From: Nigrospora sphaerica
Lineage: Eukaryota; Ascomycota; Sordariomycetes; Amphisphaeriales; Apiosporaceae
Direction of reading: 5' to 3'
Assembly: GCA_018287875.1 (NCBI GenBank)
Contig: JAGVVL010000002.1
Location: 1,116,001 to 1,180,000, forward strand
Length of the DNA: 64,000 bases
Shown here: in pieces, positions 1 to 11,896 of the stretch
How positions within the stretch are numbered: the stretch's first letter is position 1
Layout of the letters: each line of letters starts with the position of its first letter
Translations under genes and position numbers: made by a program
The notes under the pieces: model-generated
Databases searched by the model: none
What the model saw: the letters and a program-made list of their open reading frames with translations, nothing else
Told to the model about the DNA's origin: nothing

Positions 1-2306
1 CACCCAAGTCCTCCAGTTCCGGCCTAAAAATTACGCTGTCCCGGCCTAAAATCAGACCCGCACCCGCTCCCTGATTGGTCGTACCGACTCGTGCTTATCG
101 TACTTCTTATCGCCGGTGGGCACTGCTGCTGAATTTGCCATCCGTCCCGAAGGGCGAAAGGCGACTTTCAGAAAGCGGTGAGCCACCCGTTCATGCACAT
201 GGGCGCTGGCTACAGTCGGGACATCAGGGACTCTGATCCCACACCCTCAGGCTCGCCCCTGGAAGTTCGCTACTCCGTACTTCGTGGGGCATCGTGTTCC
301 ACAGCTCTTGTTGCCACACCGCGGCCGTGGCGGAAGATGATGGACGTAGGAACGGTCTTCAGTATCATCATCCATGCTGTCGGGAGCTTATCCTCCTCAC
401 CCTCATCATCCACGGCTGATGGGTGCCCATCCACGTTGGGCCTGGGGACGGCAACGACCTCGCACACGCAGTTTGCCGCGGCCGTGCGTACTGACATAGT
501 ACTTAGGCAATGTACACGCACTACACTACTCGTCCCGTAACACTTCTCACCTAGCCTGTCCCATGTGAAAGTCAAACTCTTATTCAATCCGGAAAGACTG
601 CCGAAAGCTGGCCACCGCGGGAAATCCATGATATCGAAATATCTTCGAGGAGTTGAGCTGCTTCAGAACAGACTCGGCATCAAGCTTCTGTTGTGACGGG
701 CTGACAAGCTGTCAGGCAGATCCGGAGGTCCCCAGGCCCACGGGGAGGCGCCTGTCCCCGGGGGCTATGCAGGCGAGGCAGGCCGACAAAAACGTTCGCC
801 CGCCCGCTCCACAGCACCCGTAGCAGAGATGCCTCGTGCATTGCCACCCGGATAGACGCGCAAGACGGAGAGGATTTGGAAAGCGCTCGAAGCGGCCCGT
901 AGTAGAGGTAAGTAATACGAGATGCTTACGCAACAAAATGCTCCAGCCTTAGACTCTAGATTCTTCAAATTGGACGCAAGTTGGTCACCGGTGGCGGCTT
1001 TCGAAGTAGAAGACGAAACAAACCGCAGGTGTAACAAAGAGGCCAGACCGCTCTCGCGAGCCCTCCTACGGGATGCCCTATCCAGGGATGCGTTCTCTGG
1101 TCCAGTCCCCCGGTCCACATGCCAGACTTGCACTGCAGCCGCCGGGGAGAAAGAAAGTCAGATCCATTCTGGGGCCGAGGGGGGGCGAGGGGGGATTAAC
1201 ACCACCCCAAGCATTCTAGCCGGCTTAGGTGGCCAGGCCATAGAACCCTGTTGCTACGGCGTTTCCGAGCATACAGGCGATGCCAAACTTCCGGCCCTTT
1301 GTTGAATGGACCTCTGGCCCGACTCGCGAGTTGAGTAGAACAACAACTCTACGGCTCATCCGGTCTCGTCTCGTTGCCAAAGGGACGAAAAAGTTCATAG
1401 ATGGGCACGTCACGTACCTGATACAAAGGGATACCGCCTACGCTCCAGCCAGCCTGCTCCGACGAATCCCGTACCCATGATACGGCGGCACAGACAGGAT
1501 GGCCGTGGCAGCTACGAGTAGTTACTTCTTAGCTTGCGGTCACCGCAACTTCAAGCGGCTTCCGATGCTTCTGCCGACGCAGTGCATCGGCACCGCCACG
1601 TCTGAATTTCTACTGCGGATCAGCACGGCGGCATGACCCCTATGCATTCATCAGTTCCACAGGTCGTGACAACAAAGACAGACCGACCCACCCCCGGATT
1701 ATGAATGGGCTTTCCTTCGACAAAAGCGCCGGCGCGGGGGCCCCGTCCAACCGGATATGGTGTTTGATTGGAATGGCTCGCAATCATTCGCTTATCGCGA
1801 ACCCGGCTAAGGCCAAGCAAAAGCCCCGACAAGTGGTCCAGGCGAGACAGTTACCTGCGCAAATCGCCAACCTCAATCGAGCACCCAACTCCGGACCTTT
1901 CCCGCCTTGCCGCTAACCCCCCATGGCGTTCTGCATTCCGGTTGCTTGTTCATGCATTGTTGACGGGACTGGCTGTGTTCGTGCTGTCTTCGGCGAGCTG
2001 CGACCTTGGGGCCTTTGAATTCGACCATGGACATTTGTTGTGTGGGAATTCGGCCGATGCCCGGCCTGCCCAATCTCGCCCCTGCTTCCTAGTCAACTCA
2101 CGGCGTGACCACAAAGCTCATCATCGTGCTTCAACGATTGACAAAGTGCTAGTATGGGTCTCGTCATGTGCACTTGTCTCATGGGGTTATATCAAGATGC
2201 CTCGGAGCGCAGGTCAAGGAAGACAGCAACACTGGTCTTGCGAGAATACGAATCCAAGTAACCGTATACGAACCACACTTCATTCCGACTCGAGCCCGTC
2301 CTTTCC
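1..2306. other. Gene-free stretch
   Basis: I see no supportable gene here. The open frames are short, overlap on both strands, and show no recognisable domain, signal peptide or splice-linked continuation. Base composition is mixed, without a clear repeat. Confidence 0.5.
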
Positions 2307-5300
2307 TTGGCCGGACTGCTCTTGTGTCAAGAATTGACTACTTCTTCCTCTTCCGCTTCTGCCCGTTCTTCTCAGCCTCACTCTCCGCGACATTCGGCCG
2401 AATACCTTGAGTGGCACTACAACCGATATGTTTACCATAACAAGGCACTGCCGCCAATCAGTGGGGGCTGGAGCTGGGAGCCTTATATCAAGTCCCTTAT
2501 CGAGGAAGAACTAAAGTACCCTCAGAACAAACACCTCTTTGGCGAGCCGCCGCGTGGCTCGGATTCCTCCAATGACGGGGGCTCTGGCAGGGAATCTGAC
2601 GACCAAGGCTTGTCCTTCAGTGGTAATGCAGGACCAACTCCCCCTCCGAACCTGCCATCAGGCCAAGATGGCGGCTTCTGGGACCATCTACTGTATGTCC
2701 CAGCTTGGTCAGGCCCCGATTTTCCCTCAGATATAAGACCAGTTTACGGGGGGCAAACACTCAAGTACGAACGCATACTGACTTGAAACCTGCTCATGAC
2801 TTTGAGGCCGGCGTTGCGGGACGATGGCGCCGCACGAAATCCCACGCCCTACGTGATGCGACGGGGCATCTTTCCCAATCGCCAGGATGGGCGAAGTAGA
2901 ATGAGTCCACCGTACAGCAATACAAGGGACTACAGACAGTGCTGGGATCAATGGTTGCCTCCTACGAACATTGGACGGAAATTCTCGAAGCCTGCTCCTG
3001 CGGGAGACGCAGGCCCCAATGCAAGCGGGAACCCACGTTCCGGGCCAAGAGGGCCTTATCCAGAGTGCTATCAGAAGGGACAAGCCTTTTTCTCTTTTCG
3101 CTAGGGACCACTTGGCCGCAGGTCTCGACGCGGAGCCGTACATGAGGAATATGATATCAGACATACTGGGGGATGAGGACTACCAAAGAGTGATCTTAGG
3201 CGACTACACAGCCGACGAGCTCATCAGGCATGGAGTCCACGATATATCCAACGGCGACCAGCCCTCTTTCACCCATGAACCGTTGCACGAGTAAATAGCA
3301 CCTTGCCGAGCCCAGTGGGGCAGGAAATCGGGATGCTGACGTGAATTACGGACTGGTGCCGAAAGAACGATGGGAAGAGACGGCGTACAAAAGCGCCAAT
3401 AGACAGTGGCCACAACTGGTCTACGAGATGGGCGGACAATGCAAAGAGTACGACGTGCACCGGAACGCCGAGTTGTGACAAGCCCTGCAGCCAGCACTGC
3501 AGCTGGTTAGCAGAGTGCTCAGGAGCAAACCACCGTTCTTGACCGCGCTGAAAGACCTGCGAACAAGAACAGCAATCCCGGAAGAGAACGACCCCAGAGA
3601 CGAAGAAGACAGACGCACGAGTTGGCTTGTCCGTGTCCGGTTGCTGAAGGACGCCTTGGAAGACGACGCCGTCCAAGACTGGCCCATTCTACACCCACTT
3701 GCCGAGCAAGGTATCGACTACGAGAGTGCGGTAGATTACGTCCTTGAGAATAAGCTGAGGATAGAAATCATGAGCGGCCACATGCGTAACGGTAAGCGCC
3801 ACAAGGAATTCCGATACGGGGTTACCAAGTTGGTGCTGAAAGGCGAGAGGTCTATGATCCGGTGCTGCATCGCGGCCGAGATTCTGTGGCCCCTGTTTGT
3901 ACCGAAATTCTCTTCCAGCGAGAAGCTGGCCACTTCATTTTTCGTCGCAGCAGTACTGCTTCACGAGCTCATGGTAAGGCCAAGCCCCCCCCCCCCCTTC
4001 CTTTTTCCCCTTTCCCTCGTCCCGCCATCCCCGAAACCAGGCTCTGTTTCGTTAGCTAACGTACTCGCCTGACGGCACAGCAGTGCACACAAACGGCCAT
4101 CGACATCCTTTGCCTTGAGAACACCAGCCACTGGATCCCCAACGTGGCCGCTGGCATGGCTTTCGAACTGAAGCGTTGACACGACGCGAATCAGGACCCG
4201 GATACGGCCCTCGGCGGGCCGTGGTTCGGCATGGTGGTTTCTACTCTCGCCTGTGTTCACCCCTTCACGGCGCGAAATATCCAACTGCTTCCCATCGTCT
4301 TGGGCGCGCATACGTACCCGTCGGATGTTTACGACGACGGCCACAACAACACCCTCCTCAAATGCGTCTACAGGAACCGCAGGGACACATCACAGGAGCC
4401 CGTGCCCGTCGACTTCTTTGCCAAGTTTTTCACGCAGGCGTTCTGGGACGAGGCGGTGCCCACGTTCGGGCCGGCGGCTTTCCGGAGGAGAAATACGGAG
4501 CGGACGCATCTTTGCACGCTACGCCGCCATCACCTCAACCGACAGGCCTTGGAGACGGTTTGCGGCAGCGAGAACCGGTTGTTCTCCCTGTGCGTGATCT
4601 CGACGTTGGGACAGTTCGGATACGGCCTCCTCGCCGGCTGGCTGAAGCAGACGCTGGTAGGGGCGGTGGCCCACGCTGACGTGGTGAGGCGGTGGCGAGA
4701 TAATTTTTCCAGCTGGGATCACAGCCGCGAACTTTGGGAGGAGGCGGTCAACGCCATGGAGCACGCCAAAGACGGCGGCGACGCCGTGTGGACCGTGGTC
4801 CGTAATCCCACACAAGATGCGTACCACGAGCGAGCGTCGGACTGGTACTCGGCGGATCCTTGCCCGACCTACGGGGATTGGGTCCAGATGTCACGGGAGG
4901 CCTTGGCGGCGCATTTCCACGTAGGGGGTCCCTTCTTCGCCATCATGGCCCGAATGCACGAGCTGGCCCAGGCGGCCACGACCGAGATGGAGATGATGGT
5001 GTTCGAGTTCCTCGCGTTGAAGTGGTACGAAAGGTTCCGCCACTACGACACGGCGGCGCCGGTGCCCCCCAACCCCATCCCGCTGCTGCTGCTGCGCATA
5101 GACGGATACAGGGGCCCGTTGGGGGAGTCGGCGGCGGCGCTGGACGCCTTGAGCCAACAACCGCAGCTCTTCCCAGCGGGCGAGCCCGAACTGTGCCGGC
5201 TGTGGTCGGCGAGACACGCGGCGGCGGCCAAGATGATGGGCCATCTCAAGTGGCTGGTCCAAGAGCACGGCGTACGCAGCAACGAGGACAACCAGCGGCT

Positions 5301-5554
5301 CCGCGAAACGCTGAAGTCGGTCCCATCTGCGTTCTGGGAAGGGCCCGAGAAGCAATTGCGTGAGCTGGGGTTGCACCAGTACCAGCTCGTGACGGCCGCC
5401 CATCCGAGCCGCCATCGACAAGTTCGACTGTCGTCTCCGCGAGGTCCAGGAGCAGAAGCGGCCGGTGTAGTCCCAGCAGCAGCGGGACCAGAGGCTCCAT
5501 CAACATTACCTGATGCAAGGGGAGGAGTGGTACCAGAACTTGGTGGACCCGTAG
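2307..5554 (+). pseudogene. Decayed gene for a conserved fungal protein, possibly metallopeptidase-like
   Basis: Several long, protein-like open segments on the plus strand follow each other but are broken by stops and frame changes: about 2307-2786, 2971-3294, 3320-3973 and 4081-5400, with the tail continuing in another frame to a stop at 5552-5554. A normal-looking intron (3974-4080, GTAAGG donor, CACAG acceptor) follows an H-E-L-M motif at 3962-3973, which resembles the start of an HExxH zinc site. The next residue after splicing is Gln, so the second His is missing. In-frame stops interrupt otherwise good coding sequence at 3476-3478 (TGA), 4177-4179 (TGA) and 5468-5470 (TAG); all three are one C-to-T change away from CGA or CAG. 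A frame change is also seen near 5395. The C-terminal part is rich in Trp, Phe and charged residues. The peptidase idea rests only on the HELM motif and is weak; that it is one broken gene is better supported. Confidence 0.5.
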
Positions 5555-6613
5555 ATGCTGAGATGTTCTGGTTCGACCCTCAATCCAGCCGGATCCACCT
5601 TTGCCCAGTGTGCGATATTGAGAAGCAGTCAAGGCTAAAAGTTAGCTGGACGAACGACAGACTGTGGGAACAAGGCCCCTAAGCAGTTGGGGTTTTGCTA
5701 GCTCGCCAAGGCGCGGCACGCCGGCGTCGTCCGACTCACGGCGGCCAGGGGGCGCCATGCAGGCAGGCCTGGGGGCAGTCATGTACGTGCATATACACTC
5801 GTGCGTTAAGAAGGAGGGGCGTGGCTGCGTGTACATCTCAACGCCAGCCCCGTCACCCATATCTTGGTTCGTGCGTGACGTGCCCGGTGTCGACAACCCC
5901 TGGATGTTGACTAGGAAGCGGGCTGATCGGCCGGATGGTGGAGGCTTTTTTGTTAGCGGTGGTGGGGGGAGCTACGGCCTGAACTTCCATCCCCCCCAAA
6001 GCACCTGTTGCTTTCCCGCTTCGTTTCGACCGTCCCCCCGGACTCGCGCCGTCACCCGTTAAACCCCTACCCAGCAAGGAGTGACGAACGCCCCGGGTGC
6101 TTTAGGGAAAGGGAAGGGGGAAAGCAGTAACAATCTTCCGGGTTTTTTCCTTCGTGTTCTCGAAATTTGCTGGGAAATGAGCAGCCCACTGCCTCAGGTA
6201 CTGACGCGGGGCGGAATGGATGGGAGGCCACGGGGATCGTAAAGGGGGGGGGGGGGGGGGGGTGGTGCTCCTTAGGGCTGAAGATCTGCTAGCTGCCGCT
6301 GGTCAGCCCAGTCAAGTCCGAAACCGTGGTTGTCGTGAACACATGCGCTAGGTGACTTGGTTTAATCACCACTACTTATCTTTTGGGTTTATCTTTACTT
6401 CCCCCCCATGGCACCTGGCTGGAATCACTCTCGTTCGTTTCCCACCTCTTTTTCTTTCCCCTTGCCTAATCGCCGGCATTGTTGGTCGCAGCGCACCTAT
6501 CGTCGCCCTTCCTCTGCCTCCCTCTCTCTCGCGCCTCCTTCTCCCCGCAGCCGGGCAGGAAAGGAGGGGTAACGGCGTAAGGGGGAAAAACACACTCGCC
6601 TGGGGTTGCCACC
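5555..6613. other. Intergenic region with poly-G tract
   Basis: No gene is visible. The stretch holds a G homopolymer of about 20 bases at 6244-6262 and, just before the acyltransferase start, a pyrimidine-rich 5' leader (about 6390-6545) typical of a fungal promoter. Confidence 0.5.
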
Positions 6614-8366
6614 ATGAGGGCTCACGAAGAAGCGCCGGGGCTCGCGGCCCTGGGCTACCCGGGCCCGGACCCCCACGAGGACGGCGAGGACTGGAGCCTT
6701 GGGGGCCAGGCGGCGCGGGTGCGGCGGGCGCTGTCGGGTGCCACGGCGGCGCAGGCGGCGGGGCGCGTCGTCGACGCCCTCCGGCCGGAGCTGCTGCGGC
6801 GCGGCGGGCGCGGCGCGGGAGCGGCGGCGGGGAAGCCGCCGCGGCCGACGGCCTGGCTCGACGGCCTGCGCGGCTGGGCCGCCTTCACCGTGTGCTTCGT
6901 GCACCTGGCCGTCTACACGCACCCGCGCATCGAGCTGTGCTACGGCGCGGCGCTCGACGGCGGGGGCGAGGGCGGGCGCCGCAACGCCACGCCGGCCGCC
7001 TGGCCGTTCCTGCGCGTCTTCTGGTCGGGCGGCCACTTCGCCGTCATGACCTTCTTCGTCGTCTCGGGCTACGTGCTGCCGGGCCGGCTGCTCGCGCTCC
7101 TGCACGAGGGCCGGCGCGACGCCTTCGTCGACGCGCTGCACTCGGCCCTCGTGCGCCGCCCGCTGCGCCTCGTGCTGCCCGTCGCCTGGAGCACACTCGC
7201 CCTCGCCACCGTGTGGCATGCCACGGGCGTCGTGACGCCGTGGCCGCCGCGCCAGCCCACCTATCTCGCCGAGCTGGCGAGCTGGCTCGCCGAGACGGCC
7301 CGCTTCGCCTACTTCTACCGCGCCAAGGTGCTCTTCACCTACTACAACATCCACACCTGGACCATCCCCGTCGAGCTGCGCGGTTCCCTCCTCCTCTACG
7401 TCTGGCTCTTCGCCTGGCACGCCTTCGCGCCGCGCCTCCGCCTCGCCGCCACCCTCGCCTTCTGCCTCTACCTCGCCGTCGCCGCCGCCGGCGCCTGGTA
7501 CGCCGCCTTCGTCGCCGGCCTGCTCACCGTCGAGCTCGACATGCTCGCCGCCGCCGACGGGGCCGCCGACAAGGCCGGCGCCCGCTTCGCGCCGCCGTGG
7601 GACGGCGCCCGCCGCGCCCTCGCCCGCCGCCCGCGCCTCCGCGCCCTCGTGCTGCACCTCATGCTCCTCGCCGCCCTCTGGCTCGGCAGCGAGCCCTCGT
7701 CCGACGAGGCCGGAAAGGACCAGGTCCTCGGCACCTGCCGCGGCTGGGGGACGCTGAGCCGCCTCATCCCCCCCGCCTACACGGCCTACGACGAGCAGGA
7801 CAGCGTCCACCGCTGGTTTTGGCTGTTCTGGGCCGCCTGGATGCTTCTCGTCTCCGTCAAGGAGATCGGTTGGGTCCGGCGCCTCTTCGAGATGCGCTTC
7901 TCACAGTGTAAGCCCCTATCCCCACCCCCTTCCATGACTCGCCGCAGGACGGTGGCGTCGTCCGCCCCCCTCTTCGCGTGCAGGTGTGGCTGTCGTGGCA
8001 CCCTACTCACGGCGTCTTCGCCTCCTAGATCTGGGCAGGCACTCCTTCGCCCTCTACCTCGTTCACGGCCCCGCCATCGGCATGTTCTCGGAGCGTCTCT
8101 TCTACCTGACGGGCGTGAAGAAGGGCCCGCTGTCCGACGACGACATCGCCCGCTACGGCCACCTGGTCAACAAGTGGCACGACGGCGGCTGGTGGATCTT
8201 CTCCAATGACGGGCCCTACGGACTCGAGCCCAACTTCCTCTTCTGCGCCGCCGTCAGCTTGCCCGTCTTCTTGTACGTGGCCGAGCTGGGCACCAAAATG
8301 TTCGACGAGCCCAGTGTGCGCTTCTCGGCGTGGGCGTACAATCGGTTGAAGAGAACAGCGCGGTGA
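6614..8366 (+). CDS. Acyltransferase 3 family membrane protein
   Basis: Two exons, 6614-7907 and 8029-8366, give 543 residues; the 121 nt intron has a GTAAGC donor and a CCTAG acceptor and joins in frame to read F-S-Q-Y-L-G-R-H-S-F-A. The start ATG lies in a strong Kozak context (TTGCCACCATGA). The protein belongs to the acyltransferase 3 (OafA/NodX-like) family: an L-R-G-W-A-A-F block near residue 85, the F-F-V-V-S-G-Y motif near residue 145 and the closing L-Y-L-V-H-G-P motif are family signatures. Many hydrophobic segments indicate a polytopic membrane protein, probably moving acyl groups onto a sugar, lipid or secondary metabolite; the substrate cannot be read. Third codon positions are almost all G or C, which creates long antisense shadow frames. 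It is convergent with the sirtuin gene, with a gap of about 270 bp. Confidence 0.88.
7908..8028 (+). other. Intron of the acyltransferase gene
   Basis: A 121 nt spliceosomal intron with GTAAGC donor and CCTAG acceptor. Removing it restores the conserved L-G-R-x-S-F-A-L-Y-L-V-H segment, which supports the splice choice. Confidence 0.85.
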
Positions 8367-8639
8367 AGAAAAGGTCCTTTTGGTAGGGTTTGGGTAGGAA
8401 TAGCTACGGTAGCGATAACGAACCACGGTCTTGGCTCAGTCACAGGGCCCAGTGACCCCCAAGACTCCACCATCTATTCATTGCATACTTAGGTAATGTC
8501 GGTGCGCTGCGGGAATGCGGTTCTACACCCGCCGTCCGTCGCTCGTGAAGCCCTAACCATGAACGCCGCGCTGATAGCCGAAATGCTGCCCGTATGACAA
8601 GGCCATGTATATCTGGACAAACCGTATCGCTGTCGTGCG

Positions 8640-11600
8640 TCAGACTGAAGGGATCCTCTCGCACTTCACCACCGCATCTACTGGCTCTGGTGGCCCGTAG
8701 TCGTACACCAAAGACGCCGCGGCCTCCGTCTCTTCCCTCAACTGGTCAGAAGGGCTTGGTACCGACTCGAAGAAGTAGGGGCCGAACCCCCAGTTCATCA
8801 GGGGGTCGCTGATCCGCAGTGGGAAGCGGTAATGCTCGAGAAGGCCTAGATACCGCTGGTTGGGCGACAAGGTCCTAAGGGGCGAAACGTCAGGAACGGG
8901 CTCCATGGTGCTAAGGCGAGGAGTCACGCCGCTCAGATGGAGCATAGGTGGTAACTTAGGCCAATCACCTTGGTCACTCAAGGGTGGCGCCGCTCGGGGG
9001 GCCAGGGACGTTTTCGGCCGTCGTCGAGCGCTGGGAGGCTTCACGGCCGGCTCGCCGTCGATAAGTTTCGGCCGGCGAATCCGCGGATTCGTCTTGACAG
9101 CAGCCCATATCGACGTCGACGGCTCCTCGGCAACAACGGGAGACTCCTCGGCAGCAACGGGAAACTCCTCGACAACAATAGCTGGCTCAGGCGCAGGCGG
9201 CACAAGGGCCCCTTGCGACTCCGAGGCAGCTTTCGTGATTGCGCTGACAGTATCCGCGAGAGGGTCCCTCGCCATCCACTCGCGCCGATGGTCCCAATAC
9301 GACCCATAAGATCCGTAGAGCTCGGCCATCCTCTGGGCCGGCGGGGTGGACGCGTTGCGTAACTCCCTCGCGGCTTTCCTGAACTGTGCTTTGCTGGTAG
9401 ATGGATACGACGCCTTGGGTCGGGCGACAATCATTTGCGGCACGGGGGCAGCGTCTGCCGCCAAAAGTTGTCTCTTCATGCGAGAACGTCGGGATTGTCT
9501 AGGGGACAGTTCCAGCGCTGGTTCGGGTTTGACTGCAGCTCCCAGAGCAGCGTCCAATACCGCCGCTGCCGACTTCCTCGGTTCCATTTCCTCGGCTACG
9601 GGGCCGGCGTCTTGGCTGCTATCCGGAGCCGACTCGAGGTTGCGCGGCGTATAACCGAAGAAGTCGAACTTTTCACCTCGTATCGCAAAGAAGGCGTCGG
9701 CGATCTGGTGCATAACATGCACGCCACTGTCGTAACAGACCCTGTTCCACTGGGGGTTTTTCACTCCTTTGGGCTGCGAGGGCGACGGCGGATCCTGCGC
9801 CTCAACTCTGTGCTCGGGCACCTGAATCGTCTCGCGGCGCTTCTTCGCAGCTGCGCGTTCTTCGGCAACCTCCCGCTTCCTGATGGAAAGGCTTTCCCGT
9901 TTTTTCTCCTTTTGCTCGGCAATGGCTTCACGCTTCTTTTCCTTCTCTTCGGCCAGGGCCTCTCGCTTCTTCTCCCGCTCTTCGGCGATGGCTTCCCGTT
10001 TCTTCTCTTTCTCTTCGGCGAGGGCCTCGCGCTTCTGCTTCTCGTGCTCCGCGAGGGCTTCGGGAGACATCCACAACGCCGGTTTGCGGACCTTCAAGTC
10101 TTCCACCCAGGCGTCACAGTCCCACTCCACCCAGTAATCGAACACGTCGCCCCAGGTGCTTTCGGAAGGCTTGGTGAAATTGACAAAAACAACCTTGCCG
10201 CCTTTCGTGTGGACTGCCTTGGCAAACTCCTTCACCAGGACCTTGAGGCCATGGACCCGGAGGCTGGTGCCGAGAACAAGCAGCAGGTCGGGGCCGGTCG
10301 ACAGATCGTGCTGCACAATGGGAGAGATCAAGTCGGAGCTGGGGTGCTCTTCGCCATACAGAACAATGTCCGGCCTCAGCTTGCCAATGCCCAATGCCCT
10401 TTTGCCCCGTTCCTGTCGTGCGGCGGTAGCTCCTGCGCAATGCGGGCATTCTGGCTGCTCCCCCGCCAGTGTACGCATTTCACGGCCCTCCTCGTCCCAG
10501 TCACACAAGCGGCGGCATAAAAAGCAGCGCAGGGAATGCAGAGACCCGTGTAAGAAGACACATTCCACGCCCTTGTCCGCGGTACCGCTCGGTCGTGTCT
10601 TGCCCTGGTCTTCTTCGCCGGGGGCTTGCGAGTCACCCGCCTCGTCGCTACTTTTCGCCTGCTCCTGGGATTCGGCATGTTCTTTGTCCTGGTCCGAGGT
10701 CTGGGTGGGCTTGGCCGGTTTCTTCCTCTTATTTCCTGCTCCGCTGCTCAGGTCCGTCGAAAGGCCAATTTTTTTCTCGATTTCATCAATGTTTTGGGTG
10801 TAGACCCTCGACAACTTTCCCTTATCCCGAAGCTGGGCGATGAAATGGTGCGTCGTTGTTGGCTCCACCTCTTTGACCTTCTGCCGCAGGGTCGTCGCAA
10901 ACCGGTAGAAGACAGAAGTCTTTACGGGGTCGGACCATATATTGCAGTCGAACAGATCCCGGCCCTTCATGTTTCGCAGACTGGACCGAGAAGTTTGCGA
11001 AGCAAGCAAGTCGATGGACGAATGCATGTCTTCCGAGTCGGACTCGTCAGAACACTCGGAGCCGACCTGCGAGCTTGTTTCCGAAGACCGCGTGTTGCCC
11101 TCGTAAGGATCAAAGAGCACAGGAGGCGGAGAGGACAAGGGCGATGAACTCATGGGACCTTCAGGGACAAGCCTTTTGGGCGTAGAGGCTGGGTCGTGTG
11201 GGCCCTTGGCAGTGGCCTCGGCCGAAAAGGCAAAATCCTCCGTCTGAGAAGAATTGGCCGACATTTCGGGTTGGGAAAAGGCCGAGTCGTTGGTACTGGA
11301 ACGAACCGAGGAGCCGGTCGAGGAAGTCGGCAGCGCGGGGCGGGATATCAAGGAGGCCCGAAACCTCGTGAGTCGCGGCGGAGGCAAGCCCTGTTGCAGG
11401 GCAATTGGCGTTGCTGTGCCGCTTGCTGGCGTTGATACTGAATTTGATGTTATTTGAAGGCCTTCGCTCTGCCTGTTCGCAGTGTCACTGGGACGTGTGA
11501 TAATTGCATCAGGCCCATTTGGTAGATCGGCCGCCTCGGTCGTCGGATGCCTGCTCTCGCTGAGGGAGCCGTCGGATCGTGAAAGTTTCCGGCGTTTTGA

Positions 11601-11896
11601 AGGCCGTCCATGAGCATCCCCACCAGCAAATGCGCCGTCTCCCTCACAGCCGGATGCCGCTGCTTTCTCGAACTGGGCCTGGATTAAGGAATAGAGGCCA
11701 TGCTCGGAGCGAAAGTCCTGTCTCGTATCAGTATTCTGCCACGGCTTCATGACAGGCAACGTGGACGTACCGGAATACCCGAATTTGTACTTATTCCAGC
11801 ACCAGTAACGACAACTACTTTCCTTGCCTTGCCCACCCTGTCCGCCACCTCTTGCAGTAACGCAGACGCGTCTGGGGCCACCTGGACGGTTGGCAT
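8640..11896 (-). CDS. hst4: HST4-type sirtuin (NAD-dependent histone deacetylase) with long extensions
   Basis: Two exons on the minus strand, 11896-11771 and 11717-8640, give 1067 residues; the 53 nt intron (GTACGT...ACAG) splits the conserved S-G-I-P / D-F-R-S motif. The start ATG at 11896 precedes the Rossmann motif V-T-G-A-G-I-S at about residues 30-36. The catalytic core resumes near residue 290 after a low-complexity insertion of roughly 230 residues: T-Q-N-I-D near 347, catalytic His in F-L-H-G-S-L-H near 432, two CxxC zinc pairs (about 440 and 463) and L-Y-G-E-E-H-P near 495. Family knowledge ties Hst3/Hst4 sirtuins to H3K56 deacetylation and genome stability; that role is inferred here. 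C-terminal to the core is a charged hendecad repeat (residues about 599-653) and a long disordered tail. The protein is far longer than yeast Hst4, as is common in filamentous fungi. Confidence 0.9.
9885..10049 (-). repeat. Five tandem 33-nt repeats encoding charged hendecads in the sirtuin
   Basis: Exactly 165 nt encode five copies of an 11-residue unit of the form E-E-K-E-K-K-R-E-A-L/I-A. The hydrophobic residue alternates between Leu and Ile in the middle copies. An 11-residue period fits an extended coiled coil or single alpha helix. The copies differ at synonymous and some non-synonymous sites, so the array is not a recent expansion. Confidence 0.85.

Noticed and set aside
6497..7810. 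437-residue minus-strand frame rich in Gly, Glu and Ala
   Set aside because: Low-complexity antisense of the acyltransferase exon; no domain.
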